A stretch of DNA of 64,000 nucleotides from Fragilaria crotonensis. Lineage: Eukaryota > Bacillariophyta > Fragilariophyceae > Fragilariales > Fragilariaceae. Below are positions 56,814 through 64,000 of the stretch, one piece after another (position 1 is the stretch's first letter; each line of letters opens with the position of its first letter). Location of the stretch: assembly GCA_022925895.1 (NCBI GenBank), contig JAKSYS010000034.1, positions 1-64,000 of the forward strand, read 5' to 3'. The notes below the pieces were generated by a model. The model searched no databases. It worked only from the letters and a program-made list of their open reading frames with translations, and was not told where the DNA came from. Both the position numbers and the translations under genes were made by a program.

Positions 56814-57875
56814 GGTGGACAGAGGGGTATTAATAAGGGATCAACGAAACAGAACTTTTATCGGGAAAGGCTGTGGTAGAACGATACGCACAAGTTACAC
56901 TTTGTAGATTTGAGAATTGAGTGCATGAATGCTCGAAGCGAGGACAGTCTCGAGAGACTGGCTCTAGCGAGTTCTTCGACGAACGAATCAATTTGAATGG
57001 TGTTAAGGAGGAACGGATGTTCGTTCGCTGGGCAACTGCAGCCTTGAATGTATGATCATTCAATTTTCGTTCAATATGTAGAATCTCGTACGCATTATAC
57101 GTAGAAAGAGGCGGTTCACACCTCGCCCTCCCGGCCAAGCAAAAACCAACTGCTTCCGAACTCCGCGCCAACTTTCAAAACTCCGACCGGACGAGCCGCA
57201 GGTATGCATACAGCAATAAATTGACGATAGTACAGTACTCCGAGTACAAAACATCCAGTACCATCGTGGCGTGTTCCTTGTACAGTACAAATTTCCCTCT
57301 ACTGTAGCTGGTTCTCGTAGTAACAGTACCAGCTAGTTTGAACTCCAGACTCCGGCCTGGGCACCGGCGCTAGAGTAGCCAGTAGCCTCACGAGGGCGGA
57401 AATCTATGCATACACCTTAAAATGCTACTAGCTAGATTAGTTATGAAAGATGGAAGTCTCCAAGATGGATTGGTCGAATAAGTTTCAGAGAAGGTAGCTA
57501 GCTCAATATCTATCGGACAACAGGTGATTATACATCACCAATTAGGCTCTCTCCCACCCTCATTACTTATTGCCATGATACTCCAATACCCCACATCAGC
57601 AATTATGGATGGCAATGTCCAAATCAACGCCAAGATGTTATGCCTATGTTGTGCAATGGTTGTGCATGAAGTGAAAAGTGAGCACTCCACACTCTACGTG
57701 TGATACATAGACGTAAACTGGCGGGTCTACATGAGCTTGCGGTTTAAGCGTTCAAGACATTACTATACCGGTAGTCTGCTGTAGGCAAATGAAGAACGAT
57801 GAGCGATGGGGTGTTGATGCCCAGGCCAGCTAACTGGCGTCTCAAAATAGTAGTTATGAATTCAGAACAGACGTA
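56814..57875. other. Intergenic, palindrome-rich in part, no gene
   Basis: 1.06 kb between two minus-strand genes. 57,220-57,400 carries AGTACT/GGTACC words and CTCCGGAC repeats; 57,400-57,800 is plain sequence without a recognisable frame. Confidence 0.5.
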
Positions 57876-59213
57876 CTACGCATTGTCGTATTCAACATCT
57901 TCATCGTTGTCGTCGCCCATTTGCACTTCCACTACCATTTTCCCATCCTTTCGTCGCTCAGGCATTCCATCCAACGAACTTTGAACAACGACGAATTCTT
58001 CACGATTGCTTTCGCAGCTCTCGGAGCAGGTGTACACAGCGATACCACCCCAATTCTGACCTCCATTCGAAAACTCGCGAGTCCAGATCTCATCCTCACG
58101 GAAGCTCTCCCCCGATATCGGCACTTGCGACACGCTCAATGCGTGCCTATCCACTTCTAGTACATGCAGGAGAGAGGGCATCAGCTGGAACTCAAAATTT
58201 CGCCTTGCGCCGCACGGACAGTTTGGAACACTCAACAGTTCCCTTATCGTCCCGCTGGTCGGAGGGAGGGACCAGATAGGTTCTCCGTTCTTTGCATACC
58301 GCAATACTTGGCGCGGAGCTCGCTTCACACGGTCTGTGAACGTCAGCATCGCCCGATCGCCTTCTGACAATTGCTCGTCCTTTTCCGTGGCGGCCCCACC
58401 AACCGAACCACGTATGGCAGACAAAATCTCCTCGTCTTCTTCCTCGGCCATGTAACGGGCTAACATTGCTTGGATCGTTTCGTCGCTGCTGGAAGATATT
58501 CCAATGTTGTCTTCCTCCATGATGTCGGCATCAAATCCTTTCTTCCCGGCCGGTTCTTGCTGGGCTCTGATTTCGTAACAAGTGAATCGGGGGATGCTGG
58601 GGTCGACGGAACTGCTATAGGCGTTGGCCGCCTGTTTCTTCACTGGCTTCTTTTTTGCCCCAATCCCTTTCGGACCGCTGATTTCCATATTGTTGAGCAT
58701 GGCTTCCATGTCACCGACGTCCTCTCCGCCGACATTACTCCAGTCATTATCGTCGCTGTCGTCGTCGGCGGCGTCAGTGTCGTCACCCCAAGTCGACTTG
58801 GCTGGTTCCGGTGCTTCCTTTTCCGCCACAGCCACCTCCGACTCTTGCGATCTCCGACAAGCAATCGTTCCGCCACCTCCGAACGAAAAGTTGCCTCCCC
58901 CTTGTTCCAGCGCACGTCGGCCGCACGATGCCCGATTGCATCCAAACAAGTACACGGATCGACGGACTGCGTATTGATGGATTCCCTCTGGGGTTCTCGG
59001 GACATGTAACTGGACCAAGAGGTGCATGGCATCGCCACAAATTCCACACGAGGCATGGTCACGAGTCACGTGTTGGTCGTTCTCAAAGTATGATGGTGTC
59101 CCACCGATCACCGATATGTTTGGTTGTATCGTGCCATTGAACTTGTAGGCAATTGGCAGATAGAGCCTCACGGGCTCTCCAAAATCATTTACATCAGATC
59201 CATTCTTCCACAT
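57876..59213 (-). CDS. PDCD2: PDCD2 / TSR4-type ribosomal protein chaperone (445 aa)
   Basis: PDCD2-family proteins are dedicated chaperones of uS5 (RPS2) in 40S biogenesis. Start ATG 59213 (MWKNGSDVND). N-terminal half: VIGGTPSYFEN (the 'IGG.P.W' motif), CGICGDAMHLLVQLHVPRTP and the Cys pair in LFGCNRASCGRR. An acidic linker with Ser/Asp runs fills about residues 150-300. The PDCD2_C domain follows: APRQVLRYAKNGEPIW, VPNCPCGARRNFEFQLMPSL and GGIAVYTCSESC, which hold the second zinc-ligand set. Frame is intact throughout. The frame extends seven codons upstream without an ATG. Confidence 0.9.
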   Translation of the reverse strand: MWKNGSDVNDFGEPVRLYLPIAYKFNGTIQPNISVIGGTPSYFENDQHVTRDHASCGICGDAMHLLVQLHVPRTPEGIHQYAVRRSVYLFGCNRASCGRRALEQGGGNFSFGGGGTIACRRSQESEVAVAEKEAPEPAKSTWGDDTDAADDDSDDNDWSNVGGEDVGDMEAMLNNMEISGPKGIGAKKKPVKKQAANAYSSSVDPSIPRFTCYEIRAQQEPAGKKGFDADIMEEDNIGISSSSDETIQAMLARYMAEEEDEEILSAIRGSVGGAATEKDEQLSEGDRAMLTFTDRVKRAPRQVLRYAKNGEPIWSLPPTSGTIRELLSVPNCPCGARRNFEFQLMPSLLHVLEVDRHALSVSQVPISGESFREDEIWTREFSNGGQNWGGIAVYTCSESCESNREEFVVVQSSLDGMPERRKDGKMVVEVQMGDDNDEDVEYDNA

Positions 59214-59234
59214 GATGAGGTGTGTCGTCTTCAA

Positions 59235-60181
59235 CTTTGTTCAGTAATTGATTATGTTGCGCTGCCGAATGGAGCGACGTGAACGGTACCCTGGTATTAG
59301 GTATTATATCTAGAAGTCGATTGCGGTGACCTTCAACGCTATCAAATTCGTGGTTGGAAACCATTACTACCGGTACAGGAGCGTTCCGACGGACCAGCAC
59401 TCGTTCATTTACGGGCGACGGGTGGAAATCTCGGATCAGCAAGCGTGTCGCATCGGAGATGCACATGCTGACATGCTCTCGATGTCTACTGGTACCGTAC
59501 TCCGTACTGTGGAGGGTCGCTTCTACACACAATCAATACCAAGCGGAGGTGCGTTGCTGGATATTACTGCGGTACCAAAATACCCTGGTACTGTAGTACC
59601 AGTCTACCAGACACCTGTATCACTGGCTTGCTCATGAAGAAAAACTCTTCGAGATGATATCCGACCAAAGCGTCTGTAGTGTTTATATATTTTACATACA
59701 TGAGTACAATAAATTGAATCCCACTGAAAATTGGGATAGTGCTTGTTACGTCATGCAAGAGGCAGGCCAGCTATATCTAACAGCTACAACGCTGTTGTAA
59801 GTAGCAATGCACTTTTGAAATTTTGACCTTGGTTTTCGGAAGTTCGGCACATGATTCAGATAGCTACGTGCGATGGCATAAAATTTGATTTTGGACACCG
59901 ATCAGTTTCACGGAGTGTGAGTATTCATAATCATAAAAACTGAATAACGAACATATCACTTTTTCGCTCCTTCGCCGCCGATTGGTTGGCATCTTCACTT
60001 TTTGTCCATGTGTGTCCTGGCGTGATGCATATAATCGACACGACTTGTGGCCAAATTTGGAAATTCAGCATTCCGTTCTGCCGTCGTTGCATCTCAAACA
60101 GCTCCCAGAATCAGATCCAAGCATCCCAAACACTCGTACATCTTTATCCATTTTCGATTTTCTCACCGATCGATTACGGTG
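59235..60181. other. Intergenic, no gene
   Basis: About 0.95 kb between divergent genes. 59,480-59,630 has GGTACC/AGTACT-type words. 59,990-60,180 upstream of the next ATG is open in one frame but lacks features. Confidence 0.5.
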
Positions 60182-61193
60182 ATGAAGTTCTTCGGAAGAA
60201 GCAAGAATCGGAGCCGATCAGGATGTGCTCAGAGGACCCTCGGACGAGAAGCGACTCCGGCCAGTCCCTCAGAGCCGCCGCCTTTGTACCTCGGAACAGC
60301 CCCAATAAAGAAGAAGCGCAGCGCCGCTTTATGCAACGATTGTACAAGCTCTCTGAGGCCCATGGAGCGGCGTCTGTGAAGAGTAGATCTGCTGAGTCGT
60401 CGTCGTCGGAGGATACTTCCAACAAAGTTTCATTACCAATTTTGAAAACCTCTGGGACGCGTGATACCTCCCCAGATACGTCCCAGAGTCAACACCCGAT
60501 TCCACGCCAGACGCATCCCCAATTATGTCTCCTGCTTCTTCTCCTCCGAGAGTCAAACAATCCATAGCCAAGATTGAGCAGCAGCAAGAACCTAGTCGCG
60601 TTCTGACTCCCTCTCTTCCTTCTTCCCCAGCACAAGCTAACGCCGAACCTCCGTCCCAGCGGCTACAAGAAACTAATTCAACAGTTGGTCTGGAAAAAGT
60701 CGACAGTGCCTGGGATCTCGGCATCAATCCTGGGTGTATGCGATCCATGATCCAGCAGATTGCGGCTTGCGCCGATGATTTCTTTGGTGACAAGTATGCG
60801 ACGGCATCGAGTCACCGCCGTGCTCCCCATTCCCGCCGCTCGGCTGTTGGGGATACCGCAAACCGTGGGCTACCGGTAGTCGAGATACCATCTGTCATTA
60901 CGTTTGGACCCTCGCGGGGGCCTTTTACAGACATTGCTGACCCACCCGAGGAGACGACATCGAAGCGTAAATACGTATTCGAAGATGAGCTAGATGGAAT
61001 CATCGGTAACTACGACGGGTACAACACTCCACGTGGTGCCTACAAAATCTCCGAACGAGAGGGTTCTTCCGTCATTGACAACGTGTGGGTCGTTTCCTCG
61101 TTCGCTGGGGAGAAAGAGGACGTATGCGTGGAGGAGGTTGGCGCGGTGAGCGTGACCAGTAGTATTTCGACTCGCAACAGCTGCATGATTTAG
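60182..61193 (+). CDS. Ser/Pro-rich unknown protein; two probable base losses
   Basis: The ATG at 60182 gives MKFFGRSKNRSRSG. The frame then shifts near 60,215 to SEDPRTRSDSGQSLRAAAFV and again near 60,485 to PESTPDSTPDASPIMSP. Both shifts go in the direction of one lost base and sit at GG and CCC runs. The product is mostly disordered Ser/Pro/Asp-rich sequence. Two better-conserved-looking stretches are EEAQRRFMQRLYKLSEAHGA and GCMRSMIQQIAACADDFFGD. The C-terminus carries FEDELDGIIGNYDGY and ends NSCMI. No domain or function is recognised; it may be a diatom-specific protein of about 337 aa. Confidence 0.6.
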
Positions 61194-61261
61194 CCAACGT
61201 TCAGGGTCACAGGAGCTTGTAATTTATAGCCATCGCTCTACTGTATGTATTTCACTTCATG

Positions 61262-62404
61262 CTAAGTACTGCCCGTTAGAGTTGAAACAATCATTTGACC
61301 AAGCGGAGTGTCAAGTATCAGTGTACTCACTGCCACTGTTAGAACCACTCCAAGGATGTCCATAACAACTTGGATCGTGGTGGAACTGTGCGCCGGGTCG
61401 ATGCCCAATTTCTTTAGCACCAAGGGCAGAACGGCTCCTAGACATATGCTGCTCACAACAATTAGCGCGAGCGCGCTCGTTACGGCAATCGTTTCCGGCA
61501 TCGGTGTCGAAAAGGCAATGGCGCGCACGAATCCTGCCACGCTCAGAATCGTGGCAAGGACCCCCGCCATTCTCAGCTCACGCCATAAAAACTGGGATTG
61601 TGTGCGTTCGTTCAGTGTTCCGAGTGCCAAGCCGCGAATCACTTGAATAACGAGGGGCACGCGTGTGAGCAGATGGACGAAATTTGAGTAAAGCACTAGG
61701 GTGTCGGTTGTTTGTTTTTCATTACCTCTTACACTGGCTTGATTGCCAGCATTACCACCCGCTCCCACTAACATCGTCAAAAAGTAGATGATGACTGGAT
61801 GTCGATCCAAGAGAGCTTCGTTGTGGCTTAGAATAAACCCCGAACATGATTGCAAAATCAAGAGGCCTACCAACCAACGCGCGCGATCCTGCATAGCATC
61901 AACAAATGAGATTGCGGGCTCTATAGGGCAGGTATCACCGTCGAGTTCATCACACCACAACATATCATCAAATTGATCCCCTGACGTCCCGCTGTGATCC
62001 TTCGACAGAGATGGCAGCGACGACGACTCGTACCAGGCATTTTCAGTCTGAGGAGGTTGTCTCTCGAAACTTTCAATTACAATCCTTGAGGTGAACTCAT
62101 GCAATCGCTTGTTCTCTGATTCCAATTGATGGACTGCCTGTCGGAGGAATTCGTTCTCTTCTTGTAACCCCTGAAAATCAACAACATCGGAAGCAGTATT
62201 TTGCGGGTTTTCATTAACAGTGTTCCGCGATAGGAGTGACGACACGTGCTTTCCAATAGCTTGGAATGGTTTATTCCGAGCTCCCAGCCTAGTAAGTTGT
62301 CTCTGCATGCACCGACGAGGCCAGATTGTAGGAACGTAGGAGACCACATTGTTCGACAGAGATAACAGCAATGTTGAAGAAAGCAGTGGCCTTCTTTTGA
62401 CCAT
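61262..62404 (-). CDS. MgtE/SLC41-type divalent-cation transporter (352 aa after splicing)
   Basis: Membrane transporter of Mg2+ or related cations. Five hydrophobic segments span the C-terminal 240 residues. Family marks are RARWLVGLLILQSCSGFIL, MLVGAGGNAGNQAS, VIRGLALGTLNE and LGIDPAHSST. Between NQASVR and VIRGLALG, 61642-61725 reads as 28 non-family residues but has GTAATG ... TTCAAG borders; removing it gives the exact family motif, so I call an 84-bp intron that keeps frame if retained. Exons: 62404-61726 and 61641-61262. The N-terminal 130 residues hold a hydrophobic leader (LLSSTLLLSLSNNVVSYVP), an Arg-rich segment and a coiled coil (QEENEFLRQAVHQLESENKR) in place of the bacterial MgtE-N/CBS domains. 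Organelle location is likely; which one is open. Confidence 0.85.
   Translation of the reverse strand: MVKRRPLLSSTLLLSLSNNVVSYVPTIWPRRCMQRQLTRLGARNKPFQAIGKHVSSLLSRNTVNENPQNTASDVVDFQGLQEENEFLRQAVHQLESENKRLHEFTSRIVIESFERQPPQTENAWYESSSLPSLSKDHSGTSGDQFDDMLWCDELDGDTCPIEPAISFVDAMQDRARWLVGLLILQSCSGFILSHNEALLDRHPVIIYFLTMLVGAGGNAGNQASVRGNEKQTTDTLVLYSNFVHLLTRVPLVIQVIRGLALGTLNERTQSQFLWRELRMAGVLATILSVAGFVRAIAFSTPMPETIAVTSALALIVVSSICLGAVLPLVLKKLGIDPAHSSTTIQVVMDILGVVLTVAVSTLILDTPLGQMIVSTLTGST
61642..61725 (-). other. 84-bp in-frame intron of the MgtE-like gene
   Basis: Donor GTAATG and acceptor TTCAAG on the minus strand. It contains no stop in the coding frame and is a multiple of three, so retention would insert 28 residues next to the GGNAGNQAS pore motif. 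Confidence 0.7.
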
Positions 62405-63434
62405 GATGTCGTTGATTGGTCAATATTCAGAAATGCTCCGATCCAACAACTTGCTGCAGCGCCCCACGGATATGATAACCACAGCGTTAAGGATCTGCAG
62501 AGTGAAATGACAAGGTTTCGATCGTCGCACTTGATTGTAGAAATTGTCGGGGAAAGTTCGGTTCTCAGTTTCATGGTTCATCATTTACGCCGAGGATGCA
62601 TCTTAGTATGTCATAGATCATAGATCATAGATCATACATCATGCAATCATATATGCATAGTATGTATGTATCATATGCTACACTAATCACTAATATGCTC
62701 TTCATCGTTTTTGATTCAACTGGAAAGTCGCAGTTCGTACGCAGCATAACGCCAGAGTAACGGGATTTAGGATTTACGCGCACTGAGTTTTGAGTTTGGA
62801 GGGTTGATGAATGCGTGCGTTTCTCCTCTCTGCTCGCATTTGTATGTTAGTATGTATACCAGGTAAAAGTAGTACTATAGCAGGAATACATGCCCTGTTC
62901 TGTTTTACAAGTCTATGCATACCAAGTACTACTACTTGTACAATTTATGTGCACGCGATACGCATGGCACAAGTACTGGACTAGGGGATTACTGCATACT
63001 CGGAGACTCTTATTAGCTCGGAGCTCGGAGTACGGACGGACAACAGGAGTACTGGGTACGGAGTACTCCAGTACTGTTCTTTACTCGCATCTTGGTATCC
63101 TTGCAAATTTGGCATTTTGGAGTGTGCTTCTCCAACTTGCAAACGGCGTAGAGTGAGTACGAAGTACGAGTACCTGTGTACCTGGTACCTGTACTGTCCC
63201 AAGTCCCAACGACGTACTAGCATATAATCCTATCCCTAACATGCTTTTTGCTTCGTCCGTCAATTAACCGATCAACGGTCATAGCAACGAGTTTGATGAA
63301 AAAACGAAAAACGACGAGCACATTGGCACTCGTTCACACACACTACAACGTTGCTCGCCGGCATTGGACAAGGATCCTGCTCTCGAGCAACATCATCACG
63401 TTATTCAATAAGCATTTACATCTAAGGCCTGAAT
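62405..63434. other. Divergent intergenic region, simple repeats and AGTACT words
   Basis: 62,605-62,690 has (ATAGATC)n and TATGTATG simple repeats. 62,860-63,220 is dense in AGTACT, GGTACC and GAGTACTCC words. No gene. Confidence 0.55.
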
Positions 63435-64000
63435 ATGTCGAGCGGTGAGGTAAGAATCATGTTTGATAATATCCGAATCGAATCGTGTGCATTGTAGCGT
63501 GCGTCACTCACGATGAAAGGATCTCTCGCATCGCTCGTTCGTCCTTTATAGGATCAGCCAGGCCGATTTTCCGGATTCGGAGGCTTTGGCAGTCTCAAAA
63601 ATATGGGTGAATCGATGCGCAAGCAAGCGGAAGAACTGGCCAAGACGGCAGCCTCCCAGGTTAGTGATATTAACTCCAAGCTGGCGACGCCTGCGTCGAA
63701 ACCGACTGGCAATGGCGACGATCTGTTGACAACCCCAGCGATTGCCGCCACGCCTTTGGCACCCATGAAGTCGCCAGAAAATATTTCGAAGGAGGAATTG
63801 TTGGATGTCTTGCAAAAAATGAACAAGAAGGTCAAAGCCTTGACAGCCCTGCGTACGCAACTAGCGGACAGGGTCAAGGCGGCAGAAGTCGATAAAGAGC
63901 GGTTGATGAAACTTATGACTGACGAGATATTGGGTGGAGAAGTTGCAATCCAAGAGGGGCAGGATCCTGTGGAACAGCTACAGAAGGCTTGGTATCAAGT
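63435..64000 (+). CDS. Coiled-coil protein, golgin-like, 3' partial
   Basis: Exon 1 is 63435-63449 (MSSGE), followed by an intron 63450-63551 (GTAAGA ... TTATAG). Exon 2 from 63552 stays open to the window end. The product begins DQPGRFSGFGGFGSLKNMGE, then a helical stretch KQAEELAKTAASQVSDIN, a Pro/Thr-rich linker, and a second coiled coil (EELLDVLQKMNKKVKALT; LADRVKAAEVDKERLMKLM). The layout resembles Golgi tethers of the GRIP class, whose defining domain would lie beyond the window. Identity is therefore tentative. Confidence 0.65.

Noticed and set aside
58470-59009. 179-codon plus frame
   Set aside because: Antisense to the intact PDCD2 gene; no independent support.
1-64000. tRNA or rRNA genes
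   Set aside because: I scanned for T-loop-like GGTTCGANNCC boxes and found none with a plausible partner; a covariance-model scan would be decisive.

Overview
The window is nuclear DNA of a eukaryotic alga, most likely a pennate diatom of the Phaeodactylum type. Genes are compact, sit on both strands and carry short GT-AG introns of about 80-115 bp. One enzyme has a diatom-style bipartite signal (hydrophobic leader ending in ATRAF). Intergenic DNA is full of AGTACT, ACTAGT and TACCGGTA palindromes, and Crypton, piggyBac, Gypsy and Copia elements are present. The species is inferred, not proven.

Layout. 1-8 kb holds housekeeping genes: a Lys-rich protein cut by the window edge, a GPALPP/DUF3752 protein, an amidohydrolase, an NAD(P)HX epimerase and a large LRR protein. 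8-11.3 kb is a 2.3-kb element with long inverted ends, followed by palindrome-rich spacer. 11.3-14.1 kb has a plastid-type mercaptopyruvate sulfurtransferase and TIM21. 14.2-28.3 kb is an accessory region: a decayed piggyBac-like transposase, a reverse-transcriptase-type fragment, a 0.8-kb MITE-like element, a Crypton with a second diverged fragment, a STAND-type ATPase/TPR gene with a disrupted frame and a Copia scrap. 28.6-30.5 kb has p23 and a MaoC-like hot-dog protein. 31-39.6 kb is a transposase-like ORF split by a complete, very young Ty3/Gypsy element (LTRs about 99% alike, 5-bp target duplication). 40.9-42.4 kb is a foldback element abutting a 317-bp MITE-like element.

42.6-49.3 kb and 52.3-64 kb are again gene-dense: prefoldin 6, NOC2, a secreted or ER SET-domain protein, TFIIIB subunit BDP1, an EngB GTPase, a GNAT-LysM-HMG-box fusion, PDCD2/TSR4, a Ser/Pro-rich protein, an MgtE/SLC41 transporter and the start of a coiled-coil protein. 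NOC2, PDCD2/TSR4, BDP1 and possibly EngB serve ribosome or Pol III output; prefoldin and p23 are chaperone parts. Nothing beyond chance links them physically. 49.8-52.1 kb is a cluster of inverted-repeat structures.

A recurring technical signal matters for every reader. Many single-copy conserved genes (prefoldin, NOC2, SET, EngB, the gene at 60 kb, the HMG-box gene) change frame at short homopolymer runs in the way expected if one base had been lost. This looks like under-called homopolymers in the assembly, not pseudogenes, and gene models here should be read with that in mind.
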